Shown here in pieces: positions 46,797 through 58,437 of a DNA stretch of 64,000 nt. Source of the stretch: Sparassis latifolia. Its lineage: Eukaryota; Basidiomycota; Agaricomycetes; Polyporales; Sparassidaceae. Position numbers and translations under genes: made by a program. The notes beneath the pieces were generated by a model. That model did no database searches. It was given only the letters and a program-made list of their open reading frames with translations, and was not told where the DNA came from. Numbering within the stretch: position 1 is the stretch's first letter; every line of letters begins with the position of its first letter. The DNA is taken from assembly GCA_018466975.1 (NCBI GenBank), contig CM031560.1, positions 1,860,001 to 1,924,000 of the forward strand, in the 5' to 3' direction.

Positions 46797-47145
46797 CAGC
46801 ATAAGGTCGTGATTGTCTGTCCTCGCGCGGGGGTACCATATTCTAGCCCTCTGCATGAATCCTGCTGCCCACTGAACGCCAGGGGCCGTCCCCGACGCAC
46901 ACTGATGGCGCACTGCAAGAGATCACCTGCAGAATGCTCTGTGGTAACATCGGACTACAACAACTGCAGAGCAATATGCCGAGACATAACGCTAAGCGCT
47001 AAGCAGACAAGTACGGTTCCGCGCAGCCTGTACCACCATACTAATAGCTACAAGTACTATGCACTTCCAATACATACACAAGCATCTATACACGCACCCT
47101 GTGTGGTCTATGCCGCATCAAAGGGCCAGGTCTCAGTAAGCCACT
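46797..47145. other. convergent intergenic region, no gene seen
   Basis: 349 bp between the stops of SEN15 (+) and the MFS transporter (-). Confidence 0.6.
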
Positions 47146-50100
47146 CTAATGCACGAAGACTCGTTCCCTGCCCCGCTCGCATTCTTCCTCTCGCAGAAGC
47201 AGTACACACACCCCGGCGAGCAGGAAGATCACGATGCTGACATACACGGGAAACGATACGTTGACCGTCAACAGCGTACCACCCACTATCGGAGCGATCA
47301 TCCCGCCTCTGCGCAAAACGAAATGGTGACCATTTAGTGTGCATAGACAGGACCAGCGGGAGACGTAAGTGGACGTACATGCGCGACAGTGCGGACGCAA
47401 TCCCGCATGCGGTGCCTCGTACTGTTATTACGGACACATGTGAGTCACCAACTCGCGCGAGCCGCGCAACGCACCTTTGGTCCCGAAGATTTCGGGCGTC
47501 CATCTATTTCGCGGCACGGTTAGCAACACGCGCCCGTACGCGAAGAACATCATAGGACTGACCCGTACAATACCGCCCACATCGCCTGACGTACAGCGGA
47601 GTCATAAGCAAACGGTCCCAGCAGAAAAAGATAGGGAAACCCGTACCGTCGCGCTTAGGCTGATCCCCACAGTGCTGGCGCGCACGGCCCACGACTGCTC
47701 GACGAGCACGAAGACCCAGCAGAAAAACGCGGTCACAAACGTGCTGCCTGCGAGGGACCACCGCCGGCCGAGCGGCGACTCGATGAGATAAGCGCCGAGC
47801 TAGCAATCCGAAGCAGGTACGAGGAGGAAGAGCGGTGAAGTGAGCCACCACCGATATCGTGTGAACGGTGAGAAGGATAACGTACAATCGCACCGGGGCA
47901 ACCACCAAGCGCGTAGATCACCACGTCCCAGAGGCTATCCTCCAGGCTCTTCGGCGCGGAGCCCGGGAGCCCGGATCGTGACCGCCCCTCCAGAAGTTTC
48001 GGCAAGAACACGTTGAACATCGTGTACGCTGCAGGGAGATAAACATCAGAATGATACCTAGGAACGACGGGGAATCCTCATCGCCATGGATCTGTAGCTG
48101 TGCCGAAAGACACCCGGGGGGGGGGAACGTGAAGGAAGGTGGAGCTTACCTAATGACATCGCCCACCACGCCACCCATACCAGCAGCGTCGTCCGAAGCC
48201 ACTCGGGTGAGAGCACCATCGCGACGCGGTCGAACCACGCAAAGAGCGGCTTGCGGATGAAACGGGGAAGCTTCCAGTACACCTTCGACTTGACCTCGTA
48301 CAAGGACGACGCGGTCGACCGCCGTTGGGCACTGCTTGCACGGGCACGAGATCGTGGGCGCGAAACCGGCGCAGGCAAAGTATCCGTGGATTGAGAAGCA
48401 AGTGGCTCGGTGACGTCTTTTGGGTCGTGATTGAACTCGTCAGAGTGGTCGGCAGTAGAGTAGAACGACACCGGGCGATGATGCCGCGCACCTGCGTGCG
48501 CGTCCAGTGTGGTGCTGGACTCCCCAGTGGAGCAGTAATTTTTCGACTCGGATTCGGGAGATTCGCGCAGGACGTCATGGCTGCGCGCCGAGGACAGTGA
48601 TGGGCGCGTGATATTCGCGTCATCGTGTGGTCCGTCTATCGCTCCGCCGGCGTCGGCATCGAATATGAGTGGAGCAGACTCTTCTGTCAGCCCCGTCTCG
48701 TCTCGCTCGCGGTTAGGGCGGACGTCAGAGGCGGCTGGGATATCGTCGCCCAGGACAGGTGCATGGTGGTGGTCCCGCACATCATCGAGGCCCAGAGACA
48801 GCTCTGAGCCATTGAATCTCGAGATGAGCTGCAGGGATTCTATCGCTTCCTGCGGACGACCCGCGTGCACCAGAAAGCGGGGCGACTCATGCAGCCGGAA
48901 GAACACGATGCGCGCAAAGAACATCGAAAGCGTCTGAAATGTTCATGAGCACGACGGATAGAGTTCGTCAGAAGCGCGGTTTTAGAAGCTCAGGCGGGTC
49001 TGCTCACAATGATACCAAGAGCGATTAAGAGGTATTTCCACCCCATATTTTGTGTTGCAACGTCGCAGGGCGCCGGCGCTGGTGGGCAGGAGTGGCTCGG
49101 AATGACCAGCAGGCCTACAACGGCCGCGAGAACCGCACCGAAGGAGAAAAAGACGGAGAGGGCGGTGACGAGGTACTGTTTGCCATTCGGCATATGCTCC
49201 AGCAGAAGCGTGCCATCTGTGGGCATTGAACCCTGCAGGCACCACAATCATGATCCCATTCACGAGACTTGAACGAAACAATAACTCACCCCAACAGCAC
49301 TGCCAAGGAAGAACAGTGCTATGCACAACCAGACGAACGAATTCGCGAAAGACGCGAACACGCCAAATACAGAGGTGAGGAATAACGTCGCATTGAACGC
49401 CGTTGTGCGGCCCATAAGGTCCGAACCTACGTAGCGGATGGGAGCTGAGTGATTGCATAGTATGACACATGAAGGTCGCTTACATGTCCCCCAACCAATA
49501 GCGCCGAACATCATCCCAGCAAACATAGAGGATGAAAGAGTGCCGATGTAATTGTCACGGACTGGGTTAAGACGTCAGCGATAGGCGTTCAACGGGGAAA
49601 TTTTGGACAAAGAAAAATATAATTTAGCAGCCGGTCTCCACGGAGCATCTAATCCGACTACGTTCCTACACGTTCAGGATAGCTCTTCAGGTATCCAACT
49701 TATCTGCTGCAGATTCTTCTAATGGTCCTTAAATTGGACTGTGCGCACCTGAGAAATGCTGTTGCACGCGGGGCAGCACGATCGCCATCGCTTGTATCCA
49801 CATCTGGTATGTTCGTCAACCCCAAATGCACCATAAGCACGAACGTACGTACATTATCCGCCAGCCAACCTGCGCCCAGCCGCTGATGTTTGGCAATTAT
49901 GCTGCGCGCGGTCACGAGAGCACTCACCGAACCCGCACAATGACAGGAGCGTCCACTGGTACGACCCTACGTTCGCGGTGCATCGATACACGCAGCAAGG
50001 ACAAGAATGACGGAGACACGCACCCATTCCAATTCGATCTATAGTCTTATCCAACGGTGTGCGGCCGTCAGAATAGTCGTCTCCCGCGCCGGCATACGCC

Positions 50101-50174
50101 AGCCCCTCCACGTCGCCCGCATCCTCCGTGCCTTCTGCCAAGTAGCTGCTCATCCTGGTAAGACTGGAGGCCAT
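47146..50174 (-). CDS. major facilitator superfamily transporter with long central loop
   Basis: Twelve-helix transporter of the sugar-porter/SV2-like branch of the MFS; the substrate is unknown. It starts MASSLTRMSSYLAEGTEDAG. Helix 1 begins in YQWTLLSLCGFG, and the loop 2-3 signature appears as SDLMGRTTAFNATL. HMPNGKQYLVTALSVFFSFG and the long extracellular Cys-containing loop PSHSCPPAPAPCDV belong to the first half. FFRLHESPRFLV marks the end of helix 6, where this family has PESPR. About 215 hydrophilic Ser/Arg/Asp-rich residues then separate the two halves before LRTTLLVWVAWWAMSLAY. The second half has ESPLGRRWSLAGSTFVTAFF, YGWTPEIFGTKVRGTACGIA and PIVGGTLLTVNVSFPVYVSI. The end is basic. 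Ten or so short introns are present. Confidence 0.85.
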
Positions 50175-51897
50175 CTACGCCCATGGGCTGGTATATAATG
50201 CGAGACAGGTGGGAAACACAGTCGTGCTTGCGCCTGCTTCGGTGCCAAAGTAAGAAATGCTCTGTCAGAATCGGCAGGAGAAGGCGTCGCGACCGAAAAG
50301 GCGATTTTGATGCCCGTCGAGCGCTGAGCTACCCTAAACTGCAGTGAGTCGGACAAATTGTGGCAATCTGTGTCAAGCGGCCAGGCCAACAATAGAGGTT
50401 TGTGCAATTGTAGAGTGGGGGAGGAGAGGAGATAGCAAAGCCACGAGTCGCGATCGGAATTGCGACACGCGTACCGCGGCAGGCACGTGATCAAGTGCCT
50501 TCGCCACACTCGGACAACGCTCGTCCTACCACGATGATCCTTCCGCTGTCGACGATGCTCGATGTTATGACAGATAAATCGAACCAGCGCTGCTTGTTGA
50601 GCAGTGATGGCTCTCTCGTACAAAGCGGCTGTAACCTCAACGGAAGACCATGTTTCCTTAGAAACTGCCAGTGTAGATATCCACCGTCTTCGTGATGTGA
50701 CTCTAATTTCCGATGAGAGCTTGAATCGAGGATGAACGCATGCTTGACACTCCGAATCCTTGATCAAGTCCTTGGAATTACATCCTCCTCCTTTCGAGCT
50801 GGGTCCCTAATCACAATGGGATTTTGTCTCGGACTACAATTGGCTTGCCACCGCCAGTCTCTCTGCCGGGTGCTAAATGCAGTAAGTGACTATACAACAT
50901 TTGTGGGTTCTGACCGTGCGTCCTGCGGTTTTCCAAGTCCGTCTGTAGGCACAGCTAAGAGGTCTACATAGCCCTGCGCAGCATGGCTATCACTTTATTG
51001 TCAAAAGAAGCATCTGACTGTGTCTTGCGATATGGCTGGCCTCCGGAACGTGTTCTAGTGCCCACGGCAGGAGCATAGCATCCACTGGTCTTGCACGACC
51101 GTCCCATGCCTCAAAAAGTTTCGCCAACCGTGCAACGCACTTACGGTGACCAATGTATTCAAATATTTCCCGCAAATTAACCTCATTTTCGTCACCGGAG
51201 CCACGGGCAGCCCATGATCGCTGTCACTGTGCTGCAAGGAGTTCTTCGACGACATGCCCATAGCATGCCACAGCCTTGCCCAGTCATCATGCATAAGTAA
51301 TAGGCCTCCTCACTCCGGGCCATCCTGTCTTCGTCTCGCCGTATCATTTCGCACAGCCGGCAGCCTCGGTATCCCACTCACGTATGATCTTCCTACTCAC
51401 CGGGATGACTGTCGTACGGTCAAAACCCACATGTGCATGTATACATATTTTCCATTGTACCTTGGATGCACACGCATTAATGGAGCTGCTCCAAGGCTTA
51501 TGACGGCGGTCACATGACTCAAATAACCATGACGTGTCTGGGGGCCGAAAGGTCGGAAAGTGATCGAGCTGCGTGCCATTTCGGGCAGTCGTATCCACCG
51601 TCCCAGGAACTTTGAGCAATCGTCTCTTGCCTGAGCTCGTCTACCCAGCCTCGGGCACGCAGACTCCTCTCACAGAGCTGCGTGAGACAAATGACATCCG
51701 GAAGGAGGTTGGAACAAGAAAATGCGCTAACACGTTCCCCCGCAACGCGGCGCTAAAAATAATGCGCACCAATGATGCATGATGCCCCCAGCAGAGCCCC
51801 AGGCTCCCCTATAAACAGGGGCACAACGCATCTCCCTCCTTAGCTTTCTCCCACTTCCTCAATACCTCCCAAGCCTACCTCTCAAACCTACATTACA
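50175..51897. other. 1.7 kb intergenic, no gene resolved
   Basis: A 205-codon minus-strand frame (50150-50767) overlaps the MFS start and has no family content. Minus-strand frames near 50990-51377 contain GHRKCVARLAKLFEAWDGRA, which looks protein-like, but I could not build a spliced gene. The last 90 bp are the promoter of the cysteine-rich gene. Confidence 0.4.
51810..51815 (+). promoter_or_regulatory. TATA box of the cysteine-rich peptide gene
   Basis: TATAAA inside the small palindrome CCCCTATAAACAGGGG, 83 bp before the ATG. It is followed by a pyrimidine-rich leader (CTCCCTCC, CTTCCTC, ACCTCCC) of the kind seen in highly expressed basidiomycete genes. Confidence 0.7.
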
Positions 51898-52458
51898 ATG
51901 GAAGCACCCAAGCCCGCCATGACCACCTCCACCCAGCCCCAGGCTCTCCAGATGAGTGAGTACACGCCGCGCTCGATTTTTTTTCGCCGTCGTCGTGCGT
52001 GTTGCTGAAAATCCGCGACGTCGTTCTAGACATGTCCAACCCCCCCGCCCGTGCTGAGCAGACGGAGTGCCAACACAAGGCTTCGCGTATCAGAGGCGGT
52101 GGTGCTGGCAGGGTGAGTGGTGCCTTCGTCGTCGTTGCGCGTTCGCTCATCTTCCCGTTCACTGTAGGACTGCTTCATGGGCATGATTGAGGCTTTCCTG
52201 TGCTTTGGTACGTCCGGTCGTTCCAGTGGAGCATGTTGTCTTTACTAACGCGATTTTCACCATCTCACAGAGTGCTGCAAGGTCGGTTCAGGAGTGCACG
52301 TTCTCCATTCGCGTGTCCCACTCATGTCTCGTCCCACAGGACTGCTGCGAATGCTTCGCGGATATCATCTGTACGTTCTCGTCCCTCAGCCCTGCCTCGT
52401 GTCCGCAGTATACTCACTCTCGCCCCTCCCAGGCTGCCCGTGCGAGATGTGCTGCTAA
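51898..52458 (+). CDS. small cysteine-rich, probably tail-anchored peptide (CYSTM-like)
   Basis: A predicted product of about 70 residues. Exon 1 gives MEAPKPAMTTSTQPQALQM. After a GTGAGT intron comes NMSNPPARAEQTECQHKASR with a Gly-rich linker, then DCFMGMIEAFLCFE, then an 11-nt exon (52271-52281) that completes ECCK, then DCCECFADII, and the final CCPCEMCC. Every junction keeps phase, and the cysteine-rich helix reads continuously across four introns. This is the pattern of cysteine-rich tail-anchored membrane modules linked to stress or metal tolerance, in which the cysteines lie within a short membrane helix. Function here is inferred from pattern only. A clear TATA box is present upstream. 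Confidence 0.75.
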
Positions 52459-53291
52459 GCTCATCATCCCCGCTCTCCGACCGCGTCCCGAGCATTCTCG
52501 AGGATTTTATTCCCCTATTGTACTGTAGTAGATCCAGCGTACGCGTTTTGGCGGACATGGACACGACGGAAGAAAATGCATCGTTGATAATGCACGTTCT
52601 AGGGGAGGAACTGAAGACAATGCTAACGATGTGGATGTGCACGTTCCGAGAGAGGAAGTGAGGAAAATGCACGGGCATCGTATCGCCGGTGGCAGTAACG
52701 CGCGTTCTGGTCTAACCTGGAACGGACGGCTTGAGGAAGCAACGTTCATACCGTTTCTCCGCTTCGCCAAGCCTAATTCTTTGTCCGATGACTGGTGCTT
52801 CTCCAGTACTCCACCACAGTTCGTACGCGTGCTCCACGTTCTTCGACCGAGTATCGCCCCAATTCTCCCTCGTCACGCTGGAATGCACGCGCGTGAGGAC
52901 AGTGTACATAGATGGAAGCTATCGCATGAGGTGTACAAATTCAGTGTCCAGCGGGGATGATGCACTGGCGTAGAACTCACCACCTCATGTCCATACAGCG
53001 TAAACACGACTGAACTGACTCGCCAGTGACGGTGCGGACGCGTGACGCCGAGTCCAAAGACGCACTGGGTGTTTCAACATCATGGGATAGTATTATGTAG
53101 CGAGTAAATGCAACGTAGATAGTCCGTGATCACAGTCCGAGTCTGTGAGGTAGTAAAAAACGAGAGCAGCGCAAACGACGTGGGGCGTTTGCAGGTGCGC
53201 GTACGTAGCAGATGATGTGCGTCGCAATGGGAGTGTGTAGCCCGTGGACCACCAAAGGTCTGTGACAGGGTATGCGGGCGTGCGGGGCCTA
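52459..53291. other. convergent intergenic region, no gene seen
   Basis: 833 bp between the cysteine-rich gene (+) and the second Kre9-like gene (-). Near 52560-52670 several purine-rich near-repeats (GAGGAAGTGAGGAAAATGCACG and similar) occur. Open frames are short and unrecognised. Confidence 0.5.
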
Positions 53292-53804
53292 TCACAAGAT
53301 CGTGAACTCGGGCGAGGCATTGCCCGAGTCGCCAAACACTGCGTAGGGCGGATGAGTACGGACCCATAGGGCTGCAAGCACGAGAATACGCACGGACGAC
53401 GATGTAGTCTGTGCGCAAGGTGACATTGGGCACGACGATGTCCACCGAGCCTGCGCCGATGGGGAACTGGGTCGCGAGAGGGTCCTCTGTTACGAACAAA
53501 TCCAATCGGCTGTAAGAAACAACAACAGGCAGCACGAAGTGTACCACGCACGGATGTCCAAGTGCTCGCTGTTAGCCTCGTTGTAGCCCAGGAGGAGCAA
53601 ACCGGTGTTGTTCACATCGGAGGGCGGGATGTTCGACGTGTCCCAGGTGACGGTCTGGTTGGTGAACGGAATCCACACCGCGCCCGTGGTCGGGTACGTG
53701 ATCTGCGGGCTGACGATGTCGTCCTCGGCGCGGCTGATGGGCGTCGCAAGGGTGGACGCGGCGAGCGTCGCAAACATAGCGGTGAGCACGGACGTGAAGA
53801 ACAT
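53292..53804 (-). CDS. secreted Kre9/Knh1-like protein, copy 2
   Basis: Small secreted beta-sandwich protein related to copy 1 at 34 kb. Signal peptide MFFTSVLTAMFATLAASTLA, then PQITYPTTGAVWIPFTNQTV and TWDTSNIP, the family core. LLLLGYNEANSEHLDI is joined by an intron to DPLATQFPIGAGSVDIVVPN, and TDYIVV by a second intron to LFGDSGNASPEFTIL and the stop. The first intron's acceptor was set after GTAACAG, because the earlier AG would bring a stop into frame. There is no Ser/Thr stalk and no GPI signal, so it is probably free in the wall or medium. A TATATAAAC element lies about 105 bp upstream. Confidence 0.8.
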
Positions 53805-54653
53805 AGCTTTTTATGGGGTGCGCGAGCGAATAAGGAGTGTCGGGGAGCGGTGGGTATACGGGTGGAAACCGATGGGGTGTATGGCTAGTAGGAGATGGTG
53901 GTCGGTTTATATACGTGTTGTTTGGCGATGGCTTGTTTCAACCGTGGTTGTCATGGGCCAGGTCCATCGCCGGTGCACGCGAGTCGGCGAGCAGGAAGCG
54001 AGCTACGTATCAGTGCCGTAGCCGACTCCTTCTCTCGATCCGACAGCTGACGTGGCCAGAGGGCGACCAGGCAGATGCTCGTCGCTGTACAGTATGTAGA
54101 AGCCCTCCATAGGGAACAGACATATGCTGTAGAAGTTTGGTGCAGAACGCCTGATGATGATCCAACTTCAAATCACAACTTGAGATGCGGATGATGTTTC
54201 AGATTAGACTCCCGCAACGAGTTCCAACGCCGCGCCATCATCTCTGGGCCCTTGGCAGTGTTTTCCTCAGGGAAAGAACGGGTATTGTAGATCTATGACA
54301 TCAACTCCCACGAGTTCTGAAATTTGCTGATCATTCTGTGGAGTGAGTGATAACCTTCACACTTACTGCTTTCGGAAGGTGCATTACCATAACGAGCCGC
54401 AGTTTACCGTGGAGCAGTAATTCGCAGAGTATCGTTCGCGTCAGATAAACAGCAAATAAGGCGACTAAGGTCGAGTGACCAAAAATGATACGCAATATCG
54501 CGTGGAGCAAGAAATCGACGAAATTAAGGTTTTACCTCTACCAAATATTGCTCGCTCGTTGGTAGAGCGTCTAAATCATAGCTGCAGTTAATAGGTGAGC
54601 GAGTCAGCTCATCCCGCGGAAACGAGAACGCACCTAGACATACACGCCCAACC
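53805..54653. other. intergenic, no gene seen
   Basis: 5' flank of the second Kre9-like gene and sequence up to the retroelement. No recognisable frame or structure found. Confidence 0.5.
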
Positions 54654-54658
54654 CTGTC

Positions 54659-54847
54659 TGTTAGGGCTGGTGGTTTCCCAATCAGGAAACATATATTAGT
54701 CAGCACATAGGTATGTCGGAGAACATACTGGAATCTCCTAGAATTACTGTGTAGTATAAATATATGGCCCCAACCGCATGAGCCCCTCATGCGCTTGTGA
54801 CCCATGGCCTAACAGCCGAGTGAGTAGTAGTGATCAACCTCACAATA
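54659..54847 (+). repeat. 5' LTR of the TRIM element, 189 bp
   Basis: Starts TGTTAGGGC and ends CTCACAATA. TATAAATATA at 54755-54764 is a clear internal promoter on the plus strand, which orients the element. Confidence 0.88.
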
Positions 54848-55379
54848 CAAGCGCATACCTACTATTCACGCCGCGGGGGATAGTTTGTATACGGCCCGAT
54901 CTGGTAACAGAGTGTACCGCGAAGGTCGCCGAGGCCGTAGGCGCGTGGGAGACTGTACCGTGATCGGGTAGGACCCCGCGAGCAGGTCAAGTCGAAAGTC
55001 TTCGCAACTAGGCAGGGTCGCCACTGCCGGAGTTGGTGAAGCATGGCGGCAGGGTATACTGGCATTTAGCATATGTGCAGAGAACCCTTGGAGCCAGGTG
55101 CAACTGAAGACAGTGTGCAAATGGCGAGCCGAGCGTTACGTGTGTGTCGCGGACGAGGACAGAGTTCCCGAATTGGAAGGATCCGTGGGAATACTGGAGC
55201 ATCGGCTCTGTTGTCGTGGTCGAAGGATCTGGCGAGATGGTAGCATTGGCTCTCTTGTCACGAGCATAGGGCTCCCACAACATTTGGGATATTCAGGGTC
55301 AAAAGGAAAAATATATTGGATGGCATAGGAGATGCCAGGATTGAGGGGAGCACAGTAAGGTGTTTCCAGATTGAGGGAG

Positions 55380-55568
55380 TGTTAGGGCTGGTGGTTTCCC
55401 AATCAGGAAACATATATTAGTCAGCACATAGGTATGTCGGAGAACATACTGGAATCTCCTAGAATTACTGTGTAGTATAAATATATGGCCCCAACCGCAT
55501 GAGCCCCTCATGCGCTTGTGACCCATGGCCTAACAGCCGAGTGAGTAGTAGTGATCAACCTCACAATA
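55380..55568 (+). repeat. 3' LTR of the TRIM element, 189 bp
   Basis: Same length and, by eye, same sequence as the repeat at 54659-54847. It is followed by the second copy of the target duplication, CTGTC. Confidence 0.88.
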
Positions 55569-55573
55569 CTGTC

Positions 55574-58073
55574 TGGGCTGATCCACCTACCTGGAGCGCC
55601 AGCGTGATCTGAGCTGATGGAAAGCCTGGCCGACGGCTTATCCCACACCTGAGGATGGCCTGATCGGTGTTCGGCTTATGGAGACATCCTGCCACCCCTT
55701 ACGAAAAGCGACGTGAGCCAGGTCTCTGTCACCTCTCGAAATCGGGAGGTTATCTAAGGCTCATCGGGGTATGCTCCTCACTTTAGATAGAAGAATTATG
55801 TTGTGTACTTGTTTCAAATAAGTAGACATTGGCAGCTATGGTCTCAAAAGGACCTGAATTGACTTAGCTGACGGGCCACCCAAGAGAAGATTTGACTTCA
55901 GGCTTGCTTTGACTGCATCCACAGCCGACCATGCTGTGCTCGCCTGGAACAAGCGAGCGGAGTTGAAAAGCCATCAATATATCTTCTCGAAGGCACCGTC
56001 TCATGTTCCGACCACCTCTTCCTTCGAGCCCACAATGTTCTCTCGAGCTCATTCATAATCTCGTTGACTTTTCACCCTAAGGCGGTGGCGATGGAGTCAG
56101 TAAGTACATCATTTGTTTACTCAATGCCGTGCCTTGACGAACACATTCCAGAAGGTGGTGGTGGCGGCGGGCAAGTTCGCAGCGGAGAAAGTTGTGCCGC
56201 TGGAGGTGATGTGAGTGGGAGACTTCGGCTTGGGGGCCAGCACTGCGGTTCGTTCTCCTTTTTTTGGGCTGCAGCGGGACCAAACTGACCTGGCCTTCGA
56301 CAAACAGAATGTTTTGAGGGGGCGGTTTGCACTCTGTGCGAGGTTGTGAAAGGTATGCCCTGCCATCACAGCCGGCATGACTCGTGTGATCGGTACTGAC
56401 GCCTCACCACCTCGGATTCAGATATTTTTTTTATTGACATTTGCAGCACAACTTGCATACATGGTTGCCAGGATATTTTTTTGTTATGTAATTAGACATA
56501 TTGTGTAGTTGAGGCAACAAATATATTTCGGTGCAAATTATTTTTTCTGTATGTTTTGAAGTTACCGCCAGGCCTGGGCGAATTCAGCAAGCACAAAACC
56601 AGTCGACCTGAACAAATGGTTGCGAACAGCCTGCTTAATTGGCGGTTAACAATTATTCGGCTGCACGGAATTCAAGATCTGTGAGCTGGCTGGCATGGCG
56701 CTGAATGGTCAGCTTAGCTAGACCCCTTTGATTGCCTGCCCATCAGAGGTGGGCCTCGAGAGGGTCCCGGGATATGCGTATTCACTCTCTGGCTAAGGTC
56801 ATCCGGACGTTTCCGCAGCATCCTCTGGCACCACCCATCATCTTATCGGTTTTAGCTGATTGTCAGCCCTCCAAGGGACGGCCATGTAGCTAGTGCCCCA
56901 ATAGAAAGAGCATGTTCCCTAAGAATAGAAGCATCCAAAAATTGGTCCAGCATGACAGAATGAGAATAGTCTGAATCGAGTTTCATGGGGTCCCGAAAAC
57001 CAAAATCGTGAGCCGCAAAGTGCGCTGAAGGACGGGCCCCCGTACGCTCGTCGCCCGCCTCGGAAACCAGACCCACAGACGCTGACCCGCTCTCAATCAC
57101 GCTGAGCACCAGCTGGCGGGCCTTTTGTACATTGACACACCAATGCTTTGTGGAAAGCCACTCGCAAGGCATGCGTGGTTTCGCGCACCCCAGTAAGGGG
57201 CACCGAGAGGCGAGCTCCAGTAGACGACCGCAGCTGGGGATTGCCCGCCCCGTCTCCATGACATGTCCCAAGGCGCTGCGCAAGCGACGCAGATCCTCTC
57301 CCTCATCCGCTGCAGCAATCCACTGAGGAGTCATCAGGACCATCTGGTGATGGCACCAATGAGGAACTTATAGACAGCCATCTCAAATCAGCGGAGGGCG
57401 CAAGCTGTGTTGCTGGTGCATCACGCAGTTCTGAGAACTGGACCCAGCTAGAGTCGATCGAGGGAGACTGATGCTCAGACCTTGGCCCGCTCACGAGTGT
57501 GGACGTGCAGGGACGTCCGTATGGGATAAGCCTCGCAGCCTTCATCCTGTCGTAATAAGAGAGAAAGCAAAGAGAAATTTGCGACTCGTGTGAGGGAGTG
57601 GCGCCAGACACACCATACGCGAGCGAGTTTCTTGATGTTAGAGGGTCTGTGTGTCAAAAGTATTGATTGTGGTATACTTGTCAGTACAGATTCTAGCAAG
57701 ATAGTGTTCTGTTTGCAGAGGTTAGTCGGGGCAGGTTGTGTCTATGGGAGCGGGCGTACGCATTTATCCGAAGTTGTGTGGACCACTAATTCAGCTCTTT
57801 TGTAGACTGCTTTTTTCTGAAGTTTGCGATGTCAACATCTAACACTTTCGTCCATTCGCGTTTGATAGAGATATAGATTGTCTCCGAATGAGTGATTTCG
57901 AGGATTTTGAAGGTAATGTTATGGGTTCCCACGTAGACTATCTCCATGACAATTCCTTTCCCTAAGGGGTGGATCTTACAGCCGTTTGGGAACATAGGGC
58001 GCGGGTGCGAAATTTCTATTTTTTGACATTGTATAGTATATCTACAGTAGCAGTGTCATTCTGTACGTAATTT
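55574..58073. other. 2.5 kb between mobile elements, few genes
   Basis: Contains AT-rich runs (56420-56560 and 57780-58070) and two weak gene candidates. A spliced start near 56091 (MES, then KVVVAAGKFAAEKVVPLE after a GTAAGT intron) could not be extended convincingly. The other candidate is the minus-strand frame pair listed separately at 56852-57611. Confidence 0.4.
56852..57611 (-). CDS. possible gene, unrecognised
   Basis: Two long minus-strand frames overlap by 40 bp. The upstream one includes MKAARLIPYGRPCTSTLVSG. The downstream one is 163 codons, includes MVLMTPQWIAAADEGEDLRR and ends GALATWPSLGGLTIS. They lie in different frames, so a short intron or frameshift near 57310-57340 would be needed. 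No domain is recognised. It lies between repeats and could be a decayed transposon gene or an orphan. Confidence 0.25.
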
Positions 58074-58408
58074 CTCTGAAAATTAGTGCAACTGAATGGC
58101 ACAATGAATATGTAGGGGATGGTGTTGTCAGATTTTTGAAAAGCCTGATTCGAGCATATGTTGAGATACCTAACCATCTGCATATAGCATTTCTGAGTTT
58201 GCGAGACAGCCATGACACCCAGCTGACAAGTGATCAATGTCCGATATCAGTGGTTGATACCTACAGGTTTCACCTGTGTGCATGCAATATGGACAATTTA
58301 CACTGCTATACCTGCTGGTCGCAGTTCTGGCAAATCACACTCTTCAAAATCTGACAAGACCATCCCCTGGATATTCACTGTGCCATTCAGTTGCACTAAT
58401 TTTCAGAG
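58074..58408. repeat. fold-back element with about 63 bp inverted arms
   Basis: The left arm 58074-58136 and the reverse complement of the right arm 58345-58408 are near-identical (CTCTGAAAATTAGTGCAACT, then GAATGGCACA and GGGGATGG). Only a handful of bases differ. The 208 bp spacer has no clear symmetry. The structure could be a MITE-like element; I did not find a target duplication. Confidence 0.7.
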
Positions 58409-58437
58409 ACGTCGGATGAGAAACAATAGAACTATTG

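Larger units (their letters stand above)
54659..55568 (+). mobile_element. complete miniature LTR retroelement (TRIM)
   Basis: A 910 bp element: two 189 bp direct repeats flank a 532 bp interior. The repeats look identical base for base. Each starts TGTTAGGGC and ends CTCACAATA, so the 3' terminus is TA rather than the usual CA. The 5 bp CTGTC lies immediately before the first repeat (54654-54658) and immediately after the second (55569-55573), a target-site duplication. A purine-rich TTGAGGGAG precedes the second repeat, where a polypurine tract is expected. The interior has no reverse transcriptase, integrase or long frame, so the element must be mobilised by another. I could not match a primer-binding site to a tRNA. 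Confidence 0.88.

Noticed and set aside
50150..50767. 205-codon minus-strand frame
   Set aside because: Overlaps the MFS start and upstream region, reads through likely promoter, and has no recognisable domain.
56091..56350. Small gene starting MES + KVVVAAGKFAAEKVVPLE
   Set aside because: The first intron is good, but no third exon gives a sensible continuation; every acceptor tried leads to an early stop or an unsupported frame.
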